From an uncultured Bacteroidota bacterium (GTDB lineage: Bacteria; Bacteroidota; Bacteroidia; Flavobacteriales; BACL11), in NCBI GenBank assembly GCA_902587125.1, contig CACIJW010000001.1, positions 77,566-141,565 on the forward strand: a DNA stretch of 64,000 bases, written 5' to 3'. Position numbers and translations under genes: made by a program. A model generated the notes under the pieces. The model worked only from the letters and a program-made list of their open reading frames with translations. It ran no database searches and was not told where the DNA came from. How positions within the stretch are numbered: the first letter of the stretch is position 1; every line of letters begins with the position of its first letter. Positions 25,617 through 36,447 of this stretch are shown in pieces.

Positions 25617-28600
25617 TTATCCTGCTAATGTAAATCTCAAACTAAATCCAGCATTTGTAATTGAGCTAGGAAAAGTTGTAGAAACAAACGGGTTAGTAAT
25701 TACCCTATCATAGAAAAGCTTAAGATTTAACCGTCTATTAACTACGTAATCTGTTGAAAACTTAATACTTACAATTTGTTGACCCATTGTAATTTGTTCA
25801 ACATCTTCGATAATTTTTCTAATCATTGTTTTGTTATTTCTAATATTAACATCTAGCTTCAAATCTAGGTCCGATGATATTTTTTTTCCTCTTCCGGATG
25901 ATATAAAGTTTAAGTTGAGATCAGAAATTCTGTATCCAGCACTTATAACATACTCTTTTGTTTGTGTTTCTGTCAATTGACTGTTAACTAGAGATAGTGA
26001 TAACATTCTACTTCTTTTAAACTCAAGCTTGGTTAACAAACTATTTTTCCAGACTAGATCAAGTTTGAAAAGTGGACTGAATTGTTCATTTATTGTCACT
26101 TGCGCTATTTCTTTTTCCACATGATAGCTTAAATTGTTTATATTAATCTCATCTCCGTTTACATAATTTAAATTACTAGAAAATGATCCAACTGAATATG
26201 TGCTTCTGTAAGCATGAGCAATAAGTATGGATCTGAATCTTCTTTTTAAATATGGAATAGTCATTAGTCCATCATAGTTTATCCTCCAGTTAGGTAATGG
26301 TATTGAAGGAAATGAAGTTAAGCCAATATTTAACGGACTTTTTCCTGAGTATGCAGCAAGAAATGCAGGAATAATTACCTCTTGAGAAGTAGGTCCATAT
26401 CCACCTGAAATTATTGTATCATTATTTATAATTTGATATTCAATTGGGAAACCAGTATTAGGATCAGTTCCTCCGCTGAAATTGGGGTTTTGAGCAGCAA
26501 GTCTATTTGCTATGTCTGCTCTGTATCCTCTAAAATTAGAAAATACCGAAGATGAATAGTTTTCATCATCATTAGAAAAAGCAGTTCTAAATGAAATAAA
26601 TGAAATACTATAATTACCAGTTTGAGTTGGAGAAAAAGAATTATAGTTATTATTTTCATCGTCCCATCTAAAATATTCTTGAAGATTATTTGATGTTGTT
26701 TTATTCGCATTTAACTCAATTCTAAATTTATTAAATGGCTCAAATGTTCCTCTTAAGTTTAAGTTATTAGATGAGTTAGTTTTATACAATGAATTTAGGC
26801 TTGAATTCTGAACTATCCAATTGCTAGATGCGGCACTTGTTCTTATATCATTTTGACTTCCAAAAGTAAATGGTAATCCTGGTGCCATATTGCTCCATTC
26901 GTTGCCTAACAAATTTGGGCTGTATCTAAAACCTGGCATGAACGTACCCTGAGAAGTACTGTAGTTAATTGATATATTTTTTAATCCTAAGGCAAATCTC
27001 GTTATGTGTTTAAATATTACATATCTATCTTTATTTTCATCCGATTCTTCATTAGAATTTTTAATTCTTTTCCTCTGACTGTTTCTTTGGTTTACTTTTC
27101 TAAAATATGGAACCTTATTGTATAAGTTGTTAAGATTAATTTGTCCATTGTACTGTATGCTTCTCGAATTTTGAATTGAATTTCCAAGATCTGTCATAGA
27201 AAGAGGTGCTGCAGTCCAATTAAAAGTAGAATTGTACCTTGTATTTAATGACATGAAATTTGTGATTGGGATCTTATTTAACGGCACTTGATAATTGATA
27301 TTCATTGTTTGTCTGTAATTAGTTGTTCTTCCAAACTTCCAAACATTATTCCAAATTGTATCCATTTTTTCCTCATAAAAACGGTCATCTCTACTAATTC
27401 TTCCACTTGGCTCGTCAATATTGGCTTTAACATTTACTGCATAATCTAATTTTAAACTTCTGCTTATATCATATTTCATCTCATACATCCTGTTCCAACT
27501 AAAAATTTTATTGTAAGTTGGAAATATTAACATATTTGAATTATTAATATTTCTAAGCTTTGTTTCGCTATAATTTCTATCAATATCAGTTCTAAAAGAA
27601 AATGATTTTGGCATAGTATTAATATTAAAGTCTTTAATAATTCTTAAATAGGGTGATTTTGATTTTATAGAAGAAAATGGTTTTATATTTTTTGGTCTGA
27701 TATTGTAATTATAGGTTAGGGCCCCCTTGTAGTTAACAGTATTATTATATTCTGTGTTTATATTTCTAATTTTTGTTTCATTTTTAGAGTATGATACAGT
27801 AAAATTCTCTAAATCATAAATTTTTGGTTTAGAGGCTCTATTTGATTTTTCAATTGATTTTGTTTTTCTAACATTTGTAAGATTAATACTTTTTCTAACT
27901 ATATAATCCTGTGCAATATTTTTTAGCGAATCTCTTTCTTGCTTATCCTCAAGTGTGTTTAGTGATGTCGAAAACAAAATATCTGGATCTAATGGATTAT
28001 ATTGTGGATTTTTGAATGCTTCTGAAATCCCCATATATAAAGGAATTTTAACACCATATTTTTCTGGAAAAAACTTTCCCAAATCAAAAGATGATGAAAC
28101 ATCGTATTGATAGAGATTAAATTTTTGTCTGTCATTTACTTTTTTTTCTATAGATCCAAATCCTATTGTACTTATACTACCAGAGGCGGTAACATTTCCA
28201 AAATCAGCTAGCTTTGTCGTTAATCTTGAATTAGCTGCCCAACCACCATACTCGTCGAAATCTGTCAATCTTAGTTCATTTACCCATATTTGACCGCACT
28301 TTGATAATCCATCATCGTTACTGTTAAAATTAATTTTTTTAGGATTACGTATACCTATCATAATTGTTTTAACCTGTGACAGATTTGGATTACCAACTAC
28401 TGTTATCTTACCATTTCCGAATAGTTTTTCATAAGCAAGAGTAACACTTTCATTGTTAAAATTTCTCTCTTGCTTAGTTGATTGAAAGTCTTCAAAATTT
28501 ATATTTATATTATTAATCTCTGGCCAGATTTCATTTGAGGATGTTGAAAAGTGAGGTGTTGGTTGCAATGGAATCTCATACTCATAATAATTAGATGTAA

Positions 28601-31600
28601 AATCAGTTCCAAGTCTAATAAAACAAGAAATATCTCCGTAATTAAGATTATCTTCAGCTCCCTCAAGGTGAACAAACATTTTTAATTTCTTATAGGCCCT
28701 CACGTCAAGATCCGATGTTTTATATGCAGCCCTTGAATCACCATCTCTTAAGTTACAAACCTTAAGAACCAAAGATTGTTCGTTCTTTTGTCTTAGTGTT
28801 GTTGTGGTATTATCAATCTCTTGTTCTATGCCTGGAGGAAGAACGTAGTTTACTGGTGATCTATTGCCATTTTCTTCAATATTAACCGCTGAAACATCAA
28901 AAACAGTTGCATCTTCCTCATCAATTGGTATGTATTCACCTGGTGTAGTTAAATCAAAATTATACCTTCTCCATTCTCCTCTGACTAAGTCAAAAGTTGC
29001 AAATCTTAGAACTATAGGATCCTGAAAATTAGTAAGTGCCATTCTCATAAATCTAATAGATTTGAAATCTTGAATACCACCAATTATTCTATCAGGCTGA
29101 TAAACTGGAACTCTAAATTGATACCATTTTATAGTTCTGTTATTACCATTCTCTGTTTTAACTTGCGCCTCAAACATATCAGTGATATAATTGTTACCTA
29201 CACTCATTTCAGGTGACAATTCTATCTTATACTGAAAGTAACTTTCCGTTTCACTAAGTGTATAATCTTTATTTATATCTTCTGAGTTAGGCAGATTTGA
29301 TGCAGCTGTAGGATATGATTCAGGTGATTCGTCAGTTGTTACTGAATTACCATCAGGATTATTATAGTCAATATATCGATCAAGAATTTCGGTGGAGCTA
29401 TTGTCAAAATCTGTTCCTCTGTAATAATGAAAATTATCTGCAGAAGGATCTTCAAGTGCCTGTAAGTATGCATTAGAAGTTGTCCCAAATGTTGATTGAA
29501 GTTTAGAAATGTAAATTGAATCAAAAAATAGTTCCTCATCATCATCTGATAATCCATCAAGGCCTATGTCTTGAAATTTTCTCGACTGAGGGTCATTGTC
29601 AAATGCTTCAACTATTGAGAAATTTGTCGGAACTCTTCCCCAAGCAGTAGTATCAACATTCTCAACGGTCTGAGTGGTTGGAAAACCATGTTCAAATGAT
29701 TTATATCCATCTTTTAAAATATCCTCTGAAATATTTCCAAGGTGGATATACATATCACCTCCGCTATGATTAATACCTAGTCCATCTTCTTCATTAAATG
29801 GATCCATCATCCAAAATTCAATAAACTCAATATTTGCTGATTGAAAGTCATTTGTTTCTAACTTCCTCATTATTCCACCCCAGCTTTCTTTTGGATTATC
29901 AAGCTGACCCTGTGAGTTCAACCCGTCAACTGAATAATTATATGGGCCTCTTTTTGATGGATAGTATGCAATATCTAAAATTGGCATATTAGTTATTTGT
30001 GAGCCAAATTCAGGGTCTTTGTTTGGAAAAACTTCTGTTTCAAGAACTTCCCTAACATAATGATATGATTGTTGCTCAACTGAATTACCATTTTCTAATA
30101 CTATGTTCTTATTGATATTGGGAGGTGTAATTGCTGAATTTCTAAAAAAAAGAGGATCAATGGTATACCAAGCTAACTTTGCTCTGCGAGCTCCATATTT
30201 TAAATTCTCATGAAAGCCAGAAAATTCTGTTTCTGGAAATTTAAAAGTTGTATTTTGACTTCCATCAGAAGGATAACTTGAAAGTTTCCACGCACCCATA
30301 TTTTTTATGTCCAATGAAGTCCTGCTAGACTCAAAATCATCTATATATGACACACCATTCTTTCCAACAGCTCTGTGATGCCCTGGAATAAGATGTGCAA
30401 ATTCAGTTGTAGCTATAATTCTTGATTTTGATTTTGTTTCAATTAGTGGGATATTATCAATTAACTTAGTCAAAAAAGGAGAATCTTTTTGATAAATACC
30501 ATCAATTCCCCAAATTGTATTTGAAATTGGTTCATCTCCAGCATTAATTTTATTTGTAAGAGGCCTTTCTGTTAAGTTTAGCATAGTTGCTCCAAGAACA
30601 AAATCTTCATTAACCTCATAATCAGCGTGAACACCAACAAGAGTCTTATTTTGAATCCCAAACATTGAATTATTTTCAAGTGAAATTTTAATTGGGATTC
30701 CGGAGCTTAATATTCCTTCATTTATTATTGTAACTCTTCCCATCATATAATCAACAGTATAATCTTGATTTTCAACAAGCTTTTGAGAGCCTGCAGTAAC
30801 TGTTACTGATCCCTCAGGAACATTCATTGCTCCAAGCCTAATTTCTGAGCCTGAAGATGCCTGATATGTTCCTCTTAATCTAAACTTATTGAGCTCTGGG
30901 TATTGTTGCGCAATAATTAATGTTGAATCATACAATTGCTTATAAACATATTTGTTAGCAATGCTTTGATTATCAAACTTTGATTCAAGATAACTTCCAA
31001 AGGGCTCCCTTACTGGAAAAATAATTTTTCCATTAGATGAAATAGCAGTAATCCCTTCAACAAAATCAAAAACACCATCTGATTGATTATCTTGTTGCTG
31101 ATTAAGCTCATCTAAATTTAGAAGTTTTATAAGTGGGACACCATCAACAATACCTTCTGGGATATAGTTTGTTATCGCACCTGATTCTTCTGTATTTTCA
31201 TATACCACATCCAAAACAAACTCGCTAGAACTCATTTGATATGCACCTAGAGAATATATGTTTTTCATCATTAAATCCCAATTTGGTAAATTGGGTGAAA
31301 AAGCTGTACCTTTGATTAGTTTTACTATCAAAGAATTTGGAGCAGTTGGACCATCTAGTGTAAGTTCTCCAACTTGATAAGTCTGATTACCTAATGTGTA
31401 CTGAAAAGCAACAGCGAGCACCTCATCATTATTTAATGACTGATTTAATGATATGTAGCCAAGCTGTGGATGATAACTATATTCATTAGGATTTAATTTT
31501 CTTGCTCTTTCTAACTTTTCATAGTCCCTACCATTTTCAAAAAAAAAGGTTTGAGGCGATGCCAGAGGGCCAAGAACATTGTTAACTTGATTGATATCTC

Positions 31601-32759
31601 TTATTCCTGAATAGTTATTTATTAAATTGTCATACATACTATTTGTAGAGTTATCAGGATAGTCACCACCCAAAAACTGAGTAAATGATGTATTGTAAAT
31701 ATTATTACTAGTTTCACCTAAATCTAAGAAGGCAACTATATTTCTGGTATCATTAGTAGTACCAGTTTTATTCGTAATCCATACCTCGAGCTTTGTTATG
31801 TTTATTGGAGAATTGACAAATGGTAAATTGCTTAGAGACAAGTCATATTGTTCCTTAAAAAATTGAGTTAGAAAAAAATGTTTATTTGATTCGTATTGAT
31901 CTGCATAAATATCAAATTCGTTTGTTTGTGCACCTCCAGAAACTTCAACCTCTGAAGTTGTACTCTTTTGTAGTGATAATATACTCGTAATTGTTGTTCT
32001 GCCAAACTGTAACTGACTTTTAAACCCAAATAATGACTGACTACCAGTGATTAATGTTCCATTAAGTGGTAAGCTTACGTTACCAACTTCAATTTTTTTA
32101 ATTATTTCATCTTCTGAACCAGTGTACTCAAGCCTCATTTGATTCTCAAAATCAAAAGTGCTTTCAGTATTAAAATTTGTAGTCAATTTTAGTTTTTCAC
32201 CAATCTTGCCAATAACATTCATCTGAATTTTTTCTTGAAAATCAAAAGATGTTGTTTTTCTTTGTTCTTCAGGCAATGAAGGATTATCTAATCGATTTGT
32301 TTTCAAACCAAAAATTAACTCAGCAGAACCCTGAGGTCTAATATCTACCGAGTTCCCTCCAAAAATCCTATCAAATGTTTGGCCTGGAATATATAGTTTG
32401 GGTAATCTTGATGAAAAAATATTTTTGCTTTGTTGATTAGTTTTTTTTGAAAGCCAGTAATTTTTATTTTTTTCTTCAAAATCCCTCTTCCAAAACTGTT
32501 CAAAAGATAAAAAAGTACTATTCCCCAAACTAAATGTCCCAATTTTATTTGTAATACTGTAGTTATTATTTTTTGGAGAATATACTGTTTGCTGACTGAA
32601 GTTGGAAGGTTTATTTAAAAACAGACCACCACTTTGATTTTGATTAAATGGGTAGTTAAGATCACTACTATTTGTTGAATCAATAACTGCAAAGGTTGAT
32701 TGAATAATAAATAACGAAAAAAAAGAAATTAGCTGGATTATCTTCAAAAAGTTGAACAT
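25617..32759 (-). CDS. sprA: Cell-surface protein SprA/Sov, type IX secretion translocon
   Basis: 2380 aa; PQGSAELIFGLKTNRLDNPSLPEEQRKTTSFDFQEKIQMNVIGKIGEKLKLTTNF; GKNGVSYIDDFESSRTSLDI; location next to ruvA/gcvH. Confidence 0.96.
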   Translation of the reverse strand: MFNFLKIIQLISFFSLFIIQSTFAVIDSTNSSDLNYPFNQNQSGGLFLNKPSNFSQQTVYSPKNNNYSITNKIGTFSLGNSTFLSFEQFWKRDFEEKNKNYWLSKKTNQQSKNIFSSRLPKLYIPGQTFDRIFGGNSVDIRPQGSAELIFGLKTNRLDNPSLPEEQRKTTSFDFQEKIQMNVIGKIGEKLKLTTNFNTESTFDFENQMRLEYTGSEDEIIKKIEVGNVSLPLNGTLITGSQSLFGFKSQLQFGRTTITSILSLQKSTTSEVEVSGGAQTNEFDIYADQYESNKHFFLTQFFKEQYDLSLSNLPFVNSPINITKLEVWITNKTGTTNDTRNIVAFLDLGETSNNIYNTSFTQFLGGDYPDNSTNSMYDNLINNYSGIRDINQVNNVLGPLASPQTFFFENGRDYEKLERARKLNPNEYSYHPQLGYISLNQSLNNDEVLAVAFQYTLGNQTYQVGELTLDGPTAPNSLIVKLIKGTAFSPNLPNWDLMMKNIYSLGAYQMSSSEFVLDVVYENTEESGAITNYIPEGIVDGVPLIKLLNLDELNQQQDNQSDGVFDFVEGITAISSNGKIIFPVREPFGSYLESKFDNQSIANKYVYKQLYDSTLIIAQQYPELNKFRLRGTYQASSGSEIRLGAMNVPEGSVTVTAGSQKLVENQDYTVDYMMGRVTIINEGILSSGIPIKISLENNSMFGIQNKTLVGVHADYEVNEDFVLGATMLNLTERPLTNKINAGDEPISNTIWGIDGIYQKDSPFLTKLIDNIPLIETKSKSRIIATTEFAHLIPGHHRAVGKNGVSYIDDFESSRTSLDIKNMGAWKLSSYPSDGSQNTTFKFPETEFSGFHENLKYGARRAKLAWYTIDPLFFRNSAITPPNINKNIVLENGNSVEQQSYHYVREVLETEVFPNKDPEFGSQITNMPILDIAYYPSKRGPYNYSVDGLNSQGQLDNPKESWGGIMRKLETNDFQSANIEFIEFWMMDPFNEEDGLGINHSGGDMYIHLGNISEDILKDGYKSFEHGFPTTQTVENVDTTAWGRVPTNFSIVEAFDNDPQSRKFQDIGLDGLSDDDEELFFDSIYISKLQSTFGTTSNAYLQALEDPSADNFHYYRGTDFDNSSTEILDRYIDYNNPDGNSVTTDESPESYPTAASNLPNSEDINKDYTLSETESYFQYKIELSPEMSVGNNYITDMFEAQVKTENGNNRTIKWYQFRVPVYQPDRIIGGIQDFKSIRFMRMALTNFQDPIVLRFATFDLVRGEWRRYNFDLTTPGEYIPIDEEDATVFDVSAVNIEENGNRSPVNYVLPPGIEQEIDNTTTTLRQKNEQSLVLKVCNLRDGDSRAAYKTSDLDVRAYKKLKMFVHLEGAEDNLNYGDISCFIRLGTDFTSNYYEYEIPLQPTPHFSTSSNEIWPEINNININFEDFQSTKQERNFNNESVTLAYEKLFGNGKITVVGNPNLSQVKTIMIGIRNPKKINFNSNDDGLSKCGQIWVNELRLTDFDEYGGWAANSRLTTKLADFGNVTASGSISTIGFGSIEKKVNDRQKFNLYQYDVSSSFDLGKFFPEKYGVKIPLYMGISEAFKNPQYNPLDPDILFSTSLNTLEDKQERDSLKNIAQDYIVRKSINLTNVRKTKSIEKSNRASKPKIYDLENFTVSYSKNETKIRNINTEYNNTVNYKGALTYNYNIRPKNIKPFSSIKSKSPYLRIIKDFNINTMPKSFSFRTDIDRNYSETKLRNINNSNMLIFPTYNKIFSWNRMYEMKYDISRSLKLDYAVNVKANIDEPSGRISRDDRFYEEKMDTIWNNVWKFGRTTNYRQTMNINYQVPLNKIPITNFMSLNTRYNSTFNWTAAPLSMTDLGNSIQNSRSIQYNGQINLNNLYNKVPYFRKVNQRNSQRKRIKNSNEESDENKDRYVIFKHITRFALGLKNISINYSTSQGTFMPGFRYSPNLLGNEWSNMAPGLPFTFGSQNDIRTSAASSNWIVQNSSLNSLYKTNSSNNLNLRGTFEPFNKFRIELNANKTTSNNLQEYFRWDDENNNYNSFSPTQTGNYSISFISFRTAFSNDDENYSSSVFSNFRGYRADIANRLAAQNPNFSGGTDPNTGFPIEYQIINNDTIISGGYGPTSQEVIIPAFLAAYSGKSPLNIGLTSFPSIPLPNWRINYDGLMTIPYLKRRFRSILIAHAYRSTYSVGSFSSNLNYVNGDEININNLSYHVEKEIAQVTINEQFSPLFKLDLVWKNSLLTKLEFKRSRMLSLSLVNSQLTETQTKEYVISAGYRISDLNLNFISSGRGKKISSDLDLKLDVNIRNNKTMIRKIIEDVEQITMGQQIVSIKFSTDYVVNRRLNLKLFYDRVITNPFVSTTFPSSITNAGFSLRFTLAG

Positions 32760-32767
32760 TTAATTCA

Positions 32768-33349
32768 TTACATCTGGCTTAGGGATTCTCGAACAAGAGT
32801 TTCAACATCAAAATTGCCTTGCTTATTTGTTAAAGCTTTATCAATTTTTTGTTGAGCAATCTTCTTTGAGAAACCAAGTGCCACCAGAGCTGATAACGCT
32901 TCATTTTGAATTGTATTGTTCAAGTCTAAAGAAATTTCATCTGAAATGGCTGATTTTGTTACCTTGTCCTTTAAATCTATTATTATTCTTTGAGCTGTTT
33001 TTAATCCAATGCCCTTGACATTTTTTATTGCAGCTACATCAGATGCTGAAATATAATTTATGATCTCATCACTTTTGTATGTTGATAATATTACTTGTGC
33101 CGTGCTAGGGCCAACTCCAGAAACGCTAATTAAATGTCTAAAAAGCTTTCTTTCATTTTCTGTTATAAATCCGTACAATGTATGAGAATCTTCTTTGACT
33201 GAAAGATGAGTGAATAGTTTACATCTTTCGTCACTGATTTTTGAAAATGTCTGTAAAGAAATATTTATAGAGTAACCTACTCCATTACAATCAATAACTA
33301 CCTGGGTAGGTGTTTTATCCACTAATTTTCCGTCTATATGATTTATCAT
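32768..33349 (-). CDS. ruvA: Holliday junction branch migration protein RuvA
   Basis: MINHIDGKLVDKTPTQVVIDCNGVGYSINIS; VSGVGPSTAQVILS; NVKGIGLKTAQRIIIDLKDK. Confidence 0.96.
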   Translation of the reverse strand: MINHIDGKLVDKTPTQVVIDCNGVGYSINISLQTFSKISDERCKLFTHLSVKEDSHTLYGFITENERKLFRHLISVSGVGPSTAQVILSTYKSDEIINYISASDVAAIKNVKGIGLKTAQRIIIDLKDKVTKSAISDEISLDLNNTIQNEALSALVALGFSKKIAQQKIDKALTNKQGNFDVETLVRESLSQM

Positions 33350-33431
33350 TTTGCTTTAAAAAGTAAATTTAACTATTCGTTTGCAAAACCTAATTTATTT
33401 GTTGAAAGTTTTAAACAAACAATATTTAAAA

Positions 33432-34115
33432 TTATTGTAAAATGAACTTCTTGACTGTTTTACTTAAATCATTATTAATTGCTACTATGAAATAAGTCCC
33501 ATTTGAATAATCAGAAAGATCGACTTTTAAATTACTTTCAACTATTAGATTTTTTTGAGTGATTTTTTCTCCATAGACATTAAAAATTATTATCTCTTTT
33601 ATTTCATCTTTAGATAGACTAATATTAATAATATCATTAGAGGGGTTAGGATAAATGGAAAAAGAATTAGATTTTAATGTACTAAAACTTGTAAGATTGC
33701 CATTATATGTTATGTCAATACAAGTTCTATCACCTGGGTTTGATACTGGATAAAAGCAGTATTGAATGGTTGCAGGTGAATTTGAACAAAAAGCATTGTA
33801 GTAGCCTCCAAAATCGATATTGTCTGACTCACCAGGATCTAAAGTATTGAATGAAGATGAAACATACTGAGAAGGACCATAACACTCTGCACCCCAACAA
33901 AAATAATTTTGTGTGCCTAATGCAGTATCAATAATGACCTTTTCACAATGAATGTCTAAAGTATTGATTGAGTTGTTAGTTATTGTTAAAGAAGCACTTG
34001 TCTCAAAACAAGGATCTTGAGTTGATTTGATAGTATCTCCTGTAACTAATAGGGTTTGAGAAAAACCGTTAATGCAAAAAAATAATACTGTAAGAAATAG
34101 AAGTGTTTTTTTCAT
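33432..34115 (-). CDS. Secreted protein with T9SS type A sorting domain
   Basis: Signal peptide; C-terminal FSIYPNPSNDIINISLSKDEIKEIIIFNVYGEKI...DLSDYSNGTYFIVAINNDLSKTVKKFILQ. Confidence 0.88.
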   Translation of the reverse strand: MKKTLLFLTVLFFCINGFSQTLLVTGDTIKSTQDPCFETSASLTITNNSINTLDIHCEKVIIDTALGTQNYFCWGAECYGPSQYVSSSFNTLDPGESDNIDFGGYYNAFCSNSPATIQYCFYPVSNPGDRTCIDITYNGNLTSFSTLKSNSFSIYPNPSNDIINISLSKDEIKEIIIFNVYGEKITQKNLIVESNLKVDLSDYSNGTYFIVAINNDLSKTVKKFILQ

Positions 34116-34120
34116 TATTA

Positions 34121-34128
34121 CAAATATA
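34121..34128 (-). promoter_or_regulatory. Putative -7 box TATATTTG, 5 nt before ATG of 33432-34115
   Basis: Minus strand reads TATATTTG-TAATA-ATG. Confidence 0.5.
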
Positions 34129-34174
34129 AATAATTTATGCTGTTATCTGTAGATTTATTTAGATGAAAAATTGT

Positions 34175-34182
34175 TATATTTG
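34175..34182 (+). promoter_or_regulatory. Putative -7 box TATATTTG for the Omp28/TlpA cassette
   Basis: 26 nt before ATG 34209; divergent partner of 34121-34128. Confidence 0.5.
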
Positions 34183-34208
34183 TTAGGCTACAACTAAAGC
34201 AAAAAACA

Positions 34209-35933
34209 ATGAAAAAAAACCTACTTTCCTTACTCATCGCATTACCTTTTTTTGCGATTTCACAAACATTTGTGAGTACAACTCCTGAAAACAAGAATGT
34301 TATTCTTGAAGAATTTACTGGTATCTCTTGTCAGTTTTGTCCTGATGGACATAAAATTGCTCAAGATTTAAAAGATCTTTATCCAAATGATGTATTCTTA
34401 ATCAATATTCACACCGGTGGTTATGCAAGTCCACAAGGATCTGGAACTGATTTTAATACTCCTTTCGGTACATCTCTTGCAAATCAAGCTGGTGTAACTG
34501 GATATCCCGCTGGAACAGTTAATAGACATGTCTTTAGTGGAGGGGCAACTTCTATGAGTAGAAGCGCTTGGTCTTCTTCAGCTACTCAAATGATGAGCCA
34601 GTCTTCTCCTGTAAACGTTGGGGTTCAAGCAAGCGTAAATATGTCTACTAGAGTCCTTAGCGTCGATGTTGAAGTTTATTACACTGGTAACCAAACTGTA
34701 TCTTCGAACAAATTAAATATAGCCGTATTACAAGAAAACGTTCCTGGACCTCAAAGTGGTGGAAGTACGTATAATCCATCAGCAATACTTGCAGACGGTA
34801 GGTATAATCACAAACATATGCTCAGACACCTTATGACAGGACAATATGGTGTTCCAATAACAAATATTTCTCAGGGTAGTCTTTACTCAAATAATTTCAC
34901 ATGGAATGTTCCTAACAAATTATCCGGATATAATTTATCACCAGAAATAGATTTAACTAACCTAACTATTGTTGCGTTTGTCAGCGAAGGAAACCAAGAA
35001 ATACTTAGTGGTACTGAAGTAAATCCAACTGTTGTATTCACTAATCAATTTGATGCTAATTTAACATCAGTAAATGCTCAAGATATTGTATGTGCAAACT
35101 CAAACAATATTGAAGTATCTTTTAGAAATTTTGGAAATCAGAATCTAACTTCACTAGAAATTGAGTACTCTATTGGAGGAGGTATAGCTCAGACTTATAA
35201 TTGGTCAGGAAATCTATCTCCAGGGGCAACAGAAACTGTTGCTATTAACAACGTATCTTTTACACCAGTTGTAAATAACCAAGTTACAATTAGTTTAAAA
35301 AACCCAAATGGAAACACAGATCAAAATTTAGCTAACAACAACTCGAGCACTCAGTTTTATCACTACCAATCATACGGAATTGTCAGCTCTGGTCATTCTA
35401 CAGGAAATTGCTCATTTGAGATAACAACTGATCAATATGCAAGCGAAACTTCGTGGGAAATTATTGATGATAATGGAAATATATTATCATCAGGTGGACC
35501 ATACTCATCACAAGGAACTTTTAACTCTAACTTTAACTTACCAAGTGGATGTTACTCACTATATGTCTATGACTCATTTGGAGATGGAATTCCGGGAGGG
35601 GGTTACACTTTAAGAGATAGTAATGGTGATGTAATTCATCAAAAATATAACTTTAGCGGAAGTAAAGATCAAGACTTCTTTCAGATGGGTTCCTCAACAA
35701 ATGTTGCGGAAGAAATTAATAGTAATATTTATCTTTTCCCCAACCCAAGCACTGGTATATTGAACATAGACGGTAATTTTGATAAAATTATGATATATAA
35801 CTCTCTTGGGACTCTAGTATATGAAGGATTTTCAAATACAATCGATTTATCAAAATTAAACAATGGTATTTATTCAACAATTGTAAGAACAGATAAAGGG
35901 ATTTATAGAGATCAAGTAATACTATTAAAATAA
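34209..35933 (+). CDS. Omp28-related thioredoxin-fold secreted protein with T9SS sorting domain
   Basis: NVILEEFTGISCQFCPDGHKIAQDLKDLYPNDVFLINIHTGGY; C-term NIYLFPNPSTGILNIDGNFDKIMIYNSLGTLVYEG...RDQVILLK. Confidence 0.88.
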   Translation: MKKNLLSLLIALPFFAISQTFVSTTPENKNVILEEFTGISCQFCPDGHKIAQDLKDLYPNDVFLINIHTGGYASPQGSGTDFNTPFGTSLANQAGVTGYPAGTVNRHVFSGGATSMSRSAWSSSATQMMSQSSPVNVGVQASVNMSTRVLSVDVEVYYTGNQTVSSNKLNIAVLQENVPGPQSGGSTYNPSAILADGRYNHKHMLRHLMTGQYGVPITNISQGSLYSNNFTWNVPNKLSGYNLSPEIDLTNLTIVAFVSEGNQEILSGTEVNPTVVFTNQFDANLTSVNAQDIVCANSNNIEVSFRNFGNQNLTSLEIEYSIGGGIAQTYNWSGNLSPGATETVAINNVSFTPVVNNQVTISLKNPNGNTDQNLANNNSSTQFYHYQSYGIVSSGHSTGNCSFEITTDQYASETSWEIIDDNGNILSSGGPYSSQGTFNSNFNLPSGCYSLYVYDSFGDGIPGGGYTLRDSNGDVIHQKYNFSGSKDQDFFQMGSSTNVAEEINSNIYLFPNPSTGILNIDGNFDKIMIYNSLGTLVYEGFSNTIDLSKLNNGIYSTIVRTDKGIYRDQVILLK

Positions 35934-35964
35934 ATTAGCACTTAATTCATTCTAATCTTTTAAC

Positions 35965-36447
35965 ATGAGAGTCGTATTTTCATTAATGTTTTTAATTGCT
36001 GGCGTTACATGCTTTGCGCAGATTAAGTCATTACCTAGTGTCAACGTAAAAACTTTAGAGGGAAATCAGTTTAATTTCAAAAATATTGACAATAATGGTA
36101 ATCCCATAGTAATAAGTTTTTGGGCAACATGGTGTAAACCTTGCACTAAAGAGTTAAACAATATTGCTGAAATATATGAAGATTGGCAAGATGAAACTAA
36201 TGTTAAATTAGTTGCAGTTTCAATTGATGATAGGAGATCACAATCCAAAGTTGCTCCGTATGTCAATTCATCTGGTTGGGAATACGAAATTTACATAGAT
36301 TCGAATTCAGACTTGAAGAGAGCTATGGGAGTTAGCACCGTGCCCCATACTTTTTTGCTAGACAAAAACAAACAAATCATATGGCAGCATAGAGGATATG
36401 TAGAAGGAGATGAGTATGAGCTGTTTGATGAGATACTCAAACTTTAG
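35965..36447 (+). CDS. TlpA family thioredoxin-like protein
   Basis: Signal peptide; GNPIVISFWATWCKPCTKELNNIAEIYEDW; MGVSTVPHTFLLDKNKQIIWQHRGYVEGDE. Confidence 0.92.
   Translation: MRVVFSLMFLIAGVTCFAQIKSLPSVNVKTLEGNQFNFKNIDNNGNPIVISFWATWCKPCTKELNNIAEIYEDWQDETNVKLVAVSIDDRRSQSKVAPYVNSSGWEYEIYIDSNSDLKRAMGVSTVPHTFLLDKNKQIIWQHRGYVEGDEYELFDEILKL

Noticed and set aside
26510-29560. Same-strand alternative-frame ORFs 26510-26710 and 29339-29560 within sprA
   Set aside because: Overlap a well-supported 2380-aa CDS; composition is a frame-shifted echo with no recognisable motif.
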